From positions 13,818,839 through 13,882,838 of the forward strand of contig CM049316.1 of the NCBI GenBank assembly GCA_026874595.1: a DNA stretch of 64,000 bases. Direction: 5' to 3'. The notes beneath the pieces were generated by a model. It was given only the letters and a program-made list of their open reading frames with translations, was not told the origin of the DNA and searched no databases. The DNA is from Sipunculus nudus (taxonomy: Eukaryota > Annelida > Sipuncula > Golfingiida > Sipunculidae). A program made the translations under genes and the position numbers. Positions 38,701 through 48,407 of the stretch are shown one piece after another (the first letter of the stretch is position 1; each line of letters begins with the position of its first letter).

Positions 38701-40209
38701 ACTTTCTCCATTACGTCATCAGGAATCACCATCTCACACAATCTCATCCATTCACTATCTCGCTACTCTTCACTTCGTTCCTGTGCCATTTCTCCACGAT
38801 CTTTTCCTACTGATTCATTGATCTATCACTCATCCATTCCTCCAACAAGGGGGGGGGGGGTGGGGTGGGGGGGGGGGGTCTCCCCCCAATTATTCCTCAT
38901 TATTTATCATTCATTCTTACCATTCTACCTATTACAGGGGGGGTTTGGGCGGTCTCCCCCCATCATTATTCCTCATTATTTATCATTCATTCTTATCATT
39001 CTACCTATTACAGGGGGGGTTTGTTGGGTCTCCCCCATCATTATTCCTCATTATTTATCATTCATTCTTATCATTATTCCTCATTATTTATCATTCATTC
39101 TTATCCTACTACAGGGGGGTTTGGGGGGTCTCCCCCCATCATTATTCCACTTTATTTCTCATTCATTATTATCATTCTACCTAATACAGGGGGGTTTGGG
39201 GGTCTCCCCCCAATTATTCCTCATTATTTATCATTCATTCCTATCATTCTACCTTATACAGGGGGGTTTGGGGGGTCTCCCTCCAATTATTCCTCATTAT
39301 TTATCATTCATTATAATCATTCTACCTAATACAGGGGGGTTTATGGGGGTCTCCCCCCATCATTATTTCACATTCTATATCATTCATCATTTTACATTAT
39401 TGTTTCCATTTTCACTTTCATATCTATTTAGTACCTCGTCTTACTAGGCCTACTACACATTTCCATGTCAAACATATGAATTGACGATTTGGTCTAAGGA
39501 CGATTTCGCCCACTATAAATGAAGTCATCACAATTTGGGTTCCCCCAACACTTTGACAACGAGACCAACTCACGTGATCATGCTCATTCACGCATAAACA
39601 TCTTTTGTCTAAACTTAAATACCCCCATTTTCCGAAAACATTAAACAAGTCTTCATAGCTCAGTGGTAGAGCTCAGGACTTCTCTGCAGATGGTCGCTGG
39701 TTCGAGTCTTGCTCATGGATATGTTCATTGAATGTCATGTATAATAATCACTTATAGTTATATCTCTGTCTCTTCCAGATCGTACAGTACCGGACATCAG
39801 ATAGGTACAAGACATACCTAACAGTCAGATACTCAGATGTTACAAGTCACATCACAACTCTTCTATTATTTAAAATGAACCCCAAAAAGACTATACCCCA
39901 TTTTTCCTCTCTATCCCCATCAAATGTATCGCCCTCTTTAGGACGTTCTGATAACCAGGGTGCCTGAGGTATTCTATATTCGCTCCCAATTTTATTTATA
40001 TGTTCCGAAGCCCGCGTTCTTTAGTTGCTCCTCGAATTTAAAAGGGTGTTTCGTGAGTCTCGTCACAAGTACCAAAACACCGGTGTTTTGGGTGTTTAGG
40101 GGGACAGGTCACACACACTACTGCACTGGCAGTGGGCAGTACTCACCTCGGCTTCACCATCGCCGTATTCGTCGCCGTCCCACATATTTTCCTCATCATA
40201 ATCCGCCAT
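23729..40209 (-). CDS. NELFCD: NELFCD / TH1, negative elongation factor subunit C/D, 16 coding exons
   Basis: Exons in transcript order: 40147-40209, 35441-35556, 35200-35309, 33794-33903, 32973-33080, 31966-32118, 31071-31201, 30696-30816, 28529-28595, 27878-27990, 27386-27522, 26582-26696, 25540-25641, 24961-25101, 24069-24198, 23729-23763. Their sum is 1752 bp, a complete 583-aa frame, close to the usual ~580-590. All introns are GT-AG and phases agree. The N-terminus is short and acidic ([20 protein letters not shown]). Conserved TH1 blocks follow: [140 protein letters not shown], and the end [14 protein letters not shown] binds RNA polymerase II with DSIF and holds it at the promoter-proximal pause; the C/D subunit bridges NELF-A and NELF-B. 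A possible ATTAAA signal lies at 23435-23440. Confidence 0.97.
24255..24430 (+). repeat. tRNA-Leu-like SINE fragment in a NELFCD intron
   Basis: AGTGGTCTGTGAAACAGCA, then an anticodon-like arm (GGACTCAAAAGTCC), then GGTGGGTTCAAATTTC, resembling the 3' half of a tRNA-Leu with a B-box. A non-tRNA tail follows. No intact acceptor stem is seen, so this is more likely an old SINE head than a gene. Confidence 0.35.
26753..27395. repeat. Tandem duplication that includes the NELFCD exon 11 donor
   Basis: The block ACAGGTCCTATAACAAATGT..CAAGCATTCAACCTC (26758-26880) recurs at 27126-27247. Each is followed by a G-run and TTTATGTCAAATT..TGACTTACTT. The second part is present three times: about 26890-26998, 26999-27115 and 27250-27395. 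In the last copy ACTTACTTGAGACA is the real exon 11 end and donor (27380-27393). The copy at 27095-27108 carries the identical exon end and donor. The first copy loses identity just at the splice point. Confidence 0.8.
28730..29060. other. AT-rich NELFCD intron stretch
   Basis: Very AT-rich sequence with homopolymer runs and no exon or element boundary seen. Confidence 0.5.
29150..29540. repeat. GGTGACCTCTGACC-type dispersed repeat
   Basis: Units with TGACCTCTGACCTCATTAAA (29311) and a close variant (29183) are followed by TGGTGAGTTTCGCAAAAATC (29480). The same unit recurs at about 34015-34310, with GACCTCATTAAATATG and TGGTGAGTTTTGTAAAATCT. Both copies are intronic in NELFCD. Confidence 0.6.
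29566..30644. mobile_element. DNA-transposon-like element with ~130-bp inverted ends
   Basis: The left end is TACTGTATTTATTCCAGTTT then GGCGA. The right end is the complement of TACCGTATTTATTCTAATTT then GGCGACC. Further inside, TTTCTCGACC/ATCTCGACCTC and GCCTCCGTCTCTC/GCCGCTCTGACAC-like blocks also correspond, so the inverted ends are long and diverged. The interior (29820-30400) is more GC-rich than the surrounding intron. No clear target duplication; superfamily not assigned. It lies in the intron between exons 9 and 8 of NELFCD. Confidence 0.55.
32126..32150. repeat. (ACAT)n microsatellite
   Basis: About six CATA units directly upstream of NELFCD exon 6 (minus-strand sense), starting about eight bases from its acceptor and lying where the branch-point and pyrimidine tract would be. 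Confidence 0.85.
34015..34320. repeat. Second copy of the GGTGACCTCTGACC-type repeat
   Basis: Two units (34017 and 34168) with GGTGACCTATGACCTCATTA and GATGACCTCTGACCCCATAA, each followed by TCAGGTGAGACA/AAGTTTTGTTAAAATCTA-like text. It is related to 29150-29540. Confidence 0.55.
35557..37630. other. First NELFCD intron, 3' half, nothing recognised
   Basis: No exon, element terminus or RNA gene is supported here. A CCCCCCACCCCCCCC run occurs near 37258-37272, followed by a short CA-rich tract. Confidence 0.5.
38312..38387 (+). tRNA. tRNA-Arg(CCT)-like sequence, probably degenerate
   Basis: The 76-nt span can be folded roughly like a tRNA. The A-box-like stretch is CGGCTCACTTGG, the anticodon loop CTCCTAG (anticodon CCT), and the B-box a perfect GGTTCGATTCC. 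Six acceptor pairs form (TCGTCT/AGGCGA), but there are mismatches in the acceptor, anticodon and T stems. A SINE head or pseudogene is as likely as a working gene. Confidence 0.35.
38850..39365 (+). repeat. ~65-75-bp minisatellite with G-run/C-run units
   Basis: Seven to eight units of TACAGGGGGGTTTGGGGGGT then CTCCCCCCATCATTATTCCT then CATTATTTATCATTCATTCT. Each unit can pair its G-run with its C-run. Three overlapping long frames through it are artefacts of the repeat. Confidence 0.9.
39649..39720 (+). tRNA. tRNA-like sequence, degenerate
   Basis: A perfect A-box (TAGCTCAGTGG, with a GCTC/GAGC D-stem) and a B-box-like GGTTCGAGTCT at tRNA spacing. The acceptor and anticodon stems do not pair well. 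Most likely a tRNA-derived SINE head or pseudogene. Confidence 0.3.
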
Positions 40210-40555
40210 CCTGCGTTATAGATCAGTAGCAGGACCAAATGTACGTTGTTCAAATGATCATGGTGATATACCAGGTAAAATACAAGGTTGAATAGTCACC
40301 AAGCTGACCTCAGTGGGTGATAATAGAGTTACTGACGCTGGCTCGAGTAGGTATTACAGGATTGCTACTACAGGTCATGAATTATTTAATAGGGTCATGT
40401 CCAACCAATCAGCTGCCATTTAACTCATACACTTTGGGTACTAAGCCATTCTACAAACAGATGCATATTTTACTGCAAAATTTCAACAGTATCCATTTTT
40501 TTTTTATTTTGCGTACTAAATAAAGCAAATATTTACAATCATATATACATTACAT

Positions 40556-40589
<34 letters not shown>

Positions 40590-41330
40590 CATTATTATTA
40601 TTATTTTATATATATTTAAATATACACTGCATGATCGAAGAAAAAAATATATTTTCAAGAATTATGAAAATTCAATGTTTTCCAGTATATATAGTAAAAT
40701 ATCGCTAATTAAAACACTAACAAAACAAATTTATACCACATACTTAAATTAGGTGATTTTTTTTAATGTTAGAGTTAAACGAATTAATTTTCTGTGTTGG
40801 AAAAAAGGTAAAACATTTGTTAAAGAAGAGATGCAACAAATGCAGATGTAATAATTTAGTTGTTTTTAAACGAAAATTTACACTTTTTTTATTATAACCA
40901 TATCATAACCATAATTATTTTTTCATTTTAACACTATTAATAATGTTTCATCAATAATATAACAAAACGCCGATAAAGGAATATTTTAGAATATTCTTAA
41001 ACATTTCTTTTATCAATTTCACTCTTATATGTTATAAGGCCATAAAAACAGAAAAAAAACAGGCATAATTAAAATTTGCTCCATTCCCCTTCCCCTGAGG
41101 ATCCCAGTAGTGATGTTTAAAATAATATCAATAAAAAATTCCATCCAGAACTACTAAGAAGTTTATTTTTGTCACCGATGAGTTGTTTAGAAAGCCACAA
41201 TATTTAGCTTCTGGGATGCACAGTTTATGCAGAGAAATATTCTCCAGTCCACGAGTGGTAATCACGACTACCGAGCGGTTCCGATCACAGCATTTTATGC
41301 AAGGTACAAGTCTACACCACCGTTTACTCA
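40210..41330. promoter_or_regulatory. NELFCD promoter side of a head-to-head gene pair
   Basis: The interval upstream of the NELFCD ATG. The start region on the minus strand reads CAGGATGGCGGATT, a YY1-like ATGGCGG motif overlapping the start codon. An (ATT)n run occupies 40557-40605; the rest is AT-rich. No TATA box is assigned. Confidence 0.35.
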
Positions 41331-41339
41331 CGAAATCCC

Positions 41340-43521
41340 GGCAATAAATAAAACTCGGAAGTCGGAAGTCGGAAGCCTTCGGAAGTCGGAAGCCGTTTTA
41401 TTTTTTATTATAATTTTAAAAATAACGAACAAATCGACAAGTTTTTGTGTTTAAACGGAAGATATAGACACCCTTTTTCATACCAGAAAGTTTCAAAGAT
41501 ATATATTAACATATATGAAAATTAAAGCATAATTAATGCGTCGGAAGCCTCTCGGAAGTCATTCTGAAGTGACAGATGGTGCTCAAAATGCATAAAACTC
41601 GGAAGTCAAGCCACATTATACCAACCGACAACGACACAAAAAGGGTCTTGCATCAACCCAAATATTAATTTAGGTAATATTTATATATGTATTTGAACAA
41701 AATCAAAATGTATATAAATAACAAAATAATATATAAAATTGATATTGAAATGTAAAATATGAATATAAAATACTATAATAACAAATAAAAAACCCATTAT
41801 AATACAAAACGGTATTCTCTATTTTTTTCATTGAACAAATACATACATGATGCAAAATATAATTACATAATAACAAGTATATTAAAATGTATACACAATG
41901 TGTTAAATAACATATATAGATGACGATATAATTATATATTCATTCAACAGCGATATAATTTGATATTAAATTATATTATATGATAAAATATCATATATTA
42001 TAAAAATACAATATAATCAATATTCCTAAATTAAGTAAGACAAAGTTATATAAGTCAATATAAATTAATATATGAAATTATTAAATTGTATATAATATGA
42101 GTATTAATATATCCATTCATTTATGTGATAATTTATCCCCTCCACCTAGCGAGTTATATAAACAAATAAAATGGATAACAAATGGCAGAAAAGATTTTAG
42201 GTGGCGATTCCCCTTCTATTAGTTTGTAACTGAATACAATTTATGTAATATTTCATTACGTTACCTTAAAGGCACACGCGTTTCCTTGTTCTTATTGCCT
42301 GATCTTTAGTTAGCATAAACATTTTATGAAGCTGTTCTTAAAATGTTTCCAAAAAGAATGTGGCTTTAAAGTGTAAAATTAAAAAAATGTTCTATGGAAT
42401 CATATAATAATGTAATATCCTTCCTACATAAATTATTTTAAGCTAAAATTAAAATATAAAGATACTGTTATAATTTATATCAATGTTTTTGCAACATCAC
42501 ATGCCTTTTTTTTTAAATCTTTCATAGTTATATGTAGTTTTACATATTTTTAAATTTTCGAAATATTTTGGAAGTGTTTTTATAATGTTTTCTGCAAATT
42601 GTCTGTGCAATGTTCTAAAAATGTTTCCTGATACGTTGGGTGATCAGTATTCAGCAAGCCTTGGAGAGTTATATGCGTTCCATATAAAGCATCCTAATGC
42701 ATGGATAAAATTTAGTTTCATTTATATTGTATATAGCACCCTAATGGATAAAATAAATTAGTTTTATTATTACAAAACTTAATGGACTTTTCTTACGGTT
42801 TTACCAGTTTCTGCAAGGCTGCGACAGTTTGATACTTTTTTACATTAATATAAAAATTTATGTATTTTATCAAATATTTGAATAGTATTATATATGTAAA
42901 ATTATTATAATACAAATAAATATTAAGTTATACTTATTTTTTTATATGATATAATATTCTATTCTAAAAGAATTATTACACCATTTTGATAAAATTACGA
43001 AATTTAAAATGCTTTTATATTTTATTCATAAAAAATAACATTCCATATTAAAATATTACGTCACGATATGATATATAATGTATTACATTTGAATGTATAT
43101 TTCAACATTTATTTTTTATATATTTTATATATCATTATGTTTAATTAGTAATATACATTATGATTTTATCCAAATACATAAATATCACTTTAATCAAAAT
43201 CTGGAATTATGCAAGACTTTTTCTGTGTCATTGTCGGTTGGTGCTATGGTCTTGACTTCCGAGTTTTATGCATTTTGAGCATCATCTGAAACCTCAGGAT
43301 GACTTCCGAGAGGCTTCCGACGCATTAAAAATGCTTTAATTTTCATATATGGGAATATACGTTTGTGCAACTTCCTGGTTGTGCAAAGGGGGTCTATATC
43401 TTACATTTTAACACGAAAAAGTGTTGATATGATCGTTATTTTTAACATTATACTAAAAATTAAAACGGCTTCCGACTTCCGAAGGCTTCCGACTTTCGAC
43501 TTCCGAGTTTTATTTATTGCC
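41340..43521. mobile_element. MULE-like element with ~290-bp inverted repeats and 9-bp TSD
   Basis: The left end is GGCAATAAATAAAACTCGGA; the right end is its exact complement (TCCGAGTTTTATTTATTGCC). The inverted repeats extend from 41340 to about 41630 and from about 43235 to 43521, with inner anchors CTCAAAATGCATAAAACTCG and its inverse. CGAAATCCC occurs on both sides (41331-41339 and 43522-43530) as a perfect 9-bp duplication. Long terminal repeats with a 9-bp TSD are the Mutator-like pattern. The interior is extremely AT-rich and noncoding. Confidence 0.8.
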
Positions 43522-43530
43522 CGAAATCCC

Positions 43531-43690
43531 AACCTCCAAACAGTGTTTATATGAAGTCAGTGTTGACGATAGATTGCATCTGGCCTTGTTTGGAGGTTAG
43601 AGAAACACTGCGCATGTCACTTCATTTACGTTTGACAAAAACAAAAACACGTGTGGCATTGTTGTCTGTCGTCTGCTCAGCGTCTAAATC
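43531..43690 (+). promoter_or_regulatory. SLC25A43 core promoter / 5'UTR
   Basis: 160 bases between the MULE target duplication and the ATG. Visible motifs are an NRF-1-like half site TGCGCATG (43609-43616) and an E-box CACGTG (43648-43653), both common at nuclear genes for mitochondrial proteins. Two inverted repeats are interleaved: AACCTCCAAAC (43531)/GTTTGGAGGTT (43588) and CAGTGTTT (43541)/AAACACTG (43603). Motif function is inferred. Confidence 0.4.
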
Positions 43691-44878
43691 ATGGCACTGC
43701 TGAAACAAGACATTAGAATTAGCTTCTTTCAGGGCACGACCTGTGGTATCCTAGCAGGTGTTGTCTGCAGAACAGTTGTTTCTCCTTTAGATGTCGTAAA
43801 GATCCGAACACAAGTTGGGACTCGTGACACAAGGAGGGGCATGGTGCAAACGTTCATGACAATATGGCGAGTGGAAGGGACCCGGACTTTTTGGAGTGGT
43901 AACTTGACTGGGTGTGCTAAGATTATTCCGTTCTCCTTTATTCAGCTGGCAGCGTTTGAAAGACTGAAACTGATATACGGTGATGGATGTGGTCGCCTCA
44001 ATGCAACAACGGCCGCCTTATCGGGGGCGGGGGCCGCCATATTTGCCACTGCCGTCTGCTACCCGTTCGACACGGTTAAAACGAGACTGATAGCTCAGCA
44101 TTACGGTAACCCCAAAACTGTCATATACACAGGTATCACGGACGCTTTGAGACAAATTCTGAGGAATGAAGGAATTTTTGCATTCTACAGAGGACTTTCA
44201 ATCACTGTTATAGGTAATTTGATTTACAATTTTTGTGTAGTTATGTTACATATATCTTATAATATATAAATTGTAAGCAGATAAAGTAGAAACACTGAAC
44301 ATTAGAATAAACTACAAAAGAAGCTCTGCTGACAAATGGCAAATTACCAGTGTGTATGGATGGCAACAGTAACAAGTTTGACATATTTGTTCACACACAC
44401 GTAACAAAACTGTCAGAAGTGACATAACTAAGTAACTTGTAACAGAAATAATATACATTTGCATGATTATCAGATATTAATAAACACTCTGCAAAGTGTT
44501 ACCTGTAAAACAAGATTTTTTTCGAAAGCAAAACTTCAGGGCACAAATGATTCCTCTGCGAACCTTGGCCTATGTGATTGAAAATTTCGCAAATTTGCGA
44601 TTGCGAGGGGATTTGCGGAAGGTTTGCGAAGGCTCGCAATTTTTTTTGCGAAGTGTGCTGAAAACCTCTCGCACGTCTCTCGCAATTTTGCGATTAATCA
44701 GCTGTTGCGAACACTCGTGACCCGCGTTTTATTGACTTTATGGATACGCCTGTGTCATACACAGCGGACAGGAATATGTTCAAAAGTGTTAAATGCATTA
44801 ATTGTTTGATTTTACGTCTCGATGGTCTTCATGTACAGTTTTTCGCGTAAAAAGTCCGAATCTGCCTTATATGCTATT

Positions 44879-44939
<61 letters not shown>

Positions 44940-47900
44940 CAAGGGTTAAGGCTGCACTGTATATTGAAAGAAGATGAAGGTAACAAAAATGATATGTAAT
45001 TATTTAAGACTGGATTTCAGGGATCAAAGCAACGGGGCTAAGAAAATCCAGAAATCATACGTGCGCGCTAAGCTGCGACTTAAGAACTAATCCCTGACGT
45101 TAAACTGACGTATGACGATTATTTTCTTAAAGGATAGGAGGGAAGGAAGAAGGAGGGACGTTGAACCTCTTTCTGCGTTTACCAAGGCCGACCCAACGTA
45201 TCCAAAATTTGCATATTTAAGTACATTAATTATGTGAACGCCTGGTGTCCGCAAAAGATACTTAAACTTGTTTATTTTCACTTTAATAAAGTTCTGTCAT
45301 AATAATCATGCCTCTTTGAGAGAAATTCACTTTTTATGTGGTATTAGCTCTGTATGATATTAAGCAATCCTCTCAACACGATTTATATCCGCAAATGCTG
45401 CAATGAATTGTTTGAATGTGCATCTTGATATTGTTATAATAATAATACATTTTTACATATGCATATGTTCTGATTGTTGAGAATTCGGTAAAATCTTATA
45501 CTTACTTACACTGATAATGAGAAAATAGATGTTCAAAAGCAGGAAAATTTCCAATTTATTTATATCATATGATTTTTTTATCGGAAGTTTATTTAAAGAC
45601 ATGTCTGCCATAGATATGCCATAGACATGCAACCTTTGACAAGTAATGATCGTAATGTTTTTTTTTTAAGTTTTTGTGAATTCCTCTTTAGAATCAAATG
45701 GTCAATGGAACATTTTAATTTTGTACTATTACTGTCAATTATATATTCAAATTCTCCAATAAATCATGCAGAGAACCACCGATAGAACCGATAGCACCGA
45801 TGAAAACATAAGAGATAATTAATGAGCTATTTAAGCTCACGGATTTCTGTTAATATATAATATAATAGTGTAAATGATATATAATTTATTTATTATATAT
45901 ATTATTTTATAAACCTATATACATTTATAGACATCATTGAAATGGAAACTCAGTTCTGAGACCAGATTAATAAATTTTTTTTTTAAATTTGAAAAATTTA
46001 TTTCTAAGCAGTAAATATAAGATATTTTTTCATGAAATATGCATTTTTACTTACTTTGTTAATTTAGATATTCAAAATTGTGTATCAACAAAGGATGCCG
46101 ATTTTGTAAGAGAAGGACCACGTACATGAAAAAAAGTGTTTAGCCATATTGAATATATAATATATTATGATATATATGTTATGAAAATTTAATAAAATGG
46201 AAAATATAATGTGCAAAAACATATTTTTTTTATTTTATGACTATATAGTTTAATTATATTTAACACTTTTAATAAATAAACATTCCAACACACATATATA
46301 TATATTATTATTAATGTTTATATATACAAATGGGATTTTTTTTTAAAAGAGTATACTGATATTAACCATTTAGGCTCGTGCTGGCTTTAAAACATGAAGC
46401 ATTTAAATGTCTCGGCTCTATTCCGTTCATGAACAGGGCCAAAAGAGGCTGCGAGGGCCGCTGCGAGAGGTTTCTGAAATTCGCAAATTTAAGAGAGCCT
46501 GCGCTTTATAGTGAGTTTGCGAAAGTTTTGATCACATCCAAAATCAGTCTGCGAGAAGTTTGCGAAAGGTTTTTGCTCGCAAATACCCTTGCGAAACCTT
46601 TGATCACATAGGCCCTGACCAAGATTCTGTTGCTAAATATCTAGTCTTAAATGAAGAAAGGAAGCATTTCTGTTTAATCCTTTTCTAGATATTTTGCTCA
46701 AAATAGATAAGCATTTATTCAGTCTTTATTCACCATCACAATGATCGCACTCTGAAAAGAGCGAAACAATCGTTATAGAATCACAATGCAACAGTTCTTA
46801 AGGAACATAATATGCTCTAAAAAAGGCATAATTGGAAAAGACAATAAAAATTTGTAAAGCTTCAGTTACTGTAGGTGGTACCACCTGCTGGTGCAGAAGG
46901 TGTAGTTGATAAATTTAGGCCGGTAAACACACTATGTTTCATAATAATCCTTCATGTGGTTCATAATAAATTTGGTCACAGGATTTTTTAGCTCAGCTGA
47001 CTGAAAGTCATCTGAGCTATAGCGATCACCCTTTGTCCGTCGTCCGTCTGTCTAGCTGTCCGCCCGTCCGTCCGTTAACAGGGCACAAAATGTAACCACT
47101 ATACCTAGAATCTTCTAGCTTGACAACCAGGGAGGTCCATGAAAAATCTCATTGGAAACCTGAAATTAAATCTCTGTTACCCATATCCTCCGAGCTATGG
47201 GGCTCAGAAGTACCCCTCCAGAATAATTAAAATTTTGATACAAAAGCTCATGTATCGCAACAACTAATTCAGTGATCACAATGATTCTGTGCAGGCATGT
47301 TCATCGTGGAGTGTTTCATCAGTTTCTGCAGACAGGTGGCGCCATCTGGATTTTTTCCAATTTTTCACGCATTTTCTTTCTATATTTTTGTGACCTTTAA
47401 AGATGTGGTTGTCCGTTAACAGGGCGTAATCACTGGACCTAGAATCTTCTTACTTGACATCGTGGGAGGTCTATGAAAAGTTTCCTCGGAAACCTGAAAT
47501 TAGGTCTCTGTTATACAGATATCATCCGAGCTATGGGGCTCAGACTTACCCCCACAATAATTAAAAGATTGATAGAAAAGCTCCAGTATGGAACAACTAA
47601 TTCATTGATCACCATAATTACATATTGATCATGGAGTGTTTCATCAGTTCCTGCAGACTGGTGGTGCCACCTTGGTTTTTTTCGATTTTTTTAGCATTTT
47701 TTCTCTATTATTGAGTCCTTTAAAGATGCTGTTTTCTGTTAAAAGGACACAAACCATAACCACTGTACCTAACATTTTCTAACTTGTCATCCTGAAAGTT
47801 CCTCAAAAGTTCTCCCCAGAAACCTGAAATTAGGTCACTGTGACTTATATTCTCTGAGTTACAGGCCATGTTTGAGCACCCCAGAAATAATTCAAAATAT

Positions 47901-48326
47901 ACACAAATTGCCAGATTCCTCAGGAATGGCTGAATGCATTTTCATCAGATTTGGTGTGCTTAGGGTATTGATGAACTTGAGCTAATATGCATGAACTATG
48001 ATGCCACCTACATTATCTTAATTAGTTGCCTTTACAAGTACATATTAGTCGGCTGGGCGTCATGACCCATGGGTCACTTGTTTTTCTATAAAGGGCTCTG
48101 TGACTATGAAAAGTAGATCAAGGTCACCCATCTTCGAACTTGACCGAGATGTTGTCGAGGTAAATCTGACCTGACGTCATAAGGTTTATATGTTTAATTC
48201 TTTATTAGATACCCCGCTCACAAGAAAAAGTTCAACTAACAAAAGGCAAACAAATCGTAAAGCAATAAAGATATCATAAGCTGCTACAGCAGTAACAGAT
48301 AACCAAGGCCCGTAAGCCCATGCACC

Positions 48327-48407
<81 letters not shown>

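Larger units (their letters stand above)
37640..40125. repeat. Inverted-repeat-bounded 2.5-kb block in NELFCD intron 1
   Basis: The segment 37640-37735 (GGTCACACAGGGTCCGCCTA .. AAAACACCAGTGTTTT .. AAACACCCTTTTAAATT) recurs inverted at 40030-40120 (AATTTAAAAGGGTGTTTCGT .. AAAACACCGGTGTTTT .. GGGGACAGGTCACAC). An inner pair also matches in inverse: 38490-38515 (CGAATATAGAATACCTCAGG) and 39960-39985. The right copies are adjacent while the left ones are 750 bp apart. The arrangement is therefore either one rearranged element or two opposed insertions. It ends about 20 bases from the donor of exon 1. Confidence 0.6.

Noticed and set aside
38818-39447. Long open frames (up to 209 aa) rich in [11 protein letters not shown] repeats
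   Set aside because: They are three overlapping frames of one minisatellite of G-run/C-run units; open because the repeat lacks stops, not because it codes.
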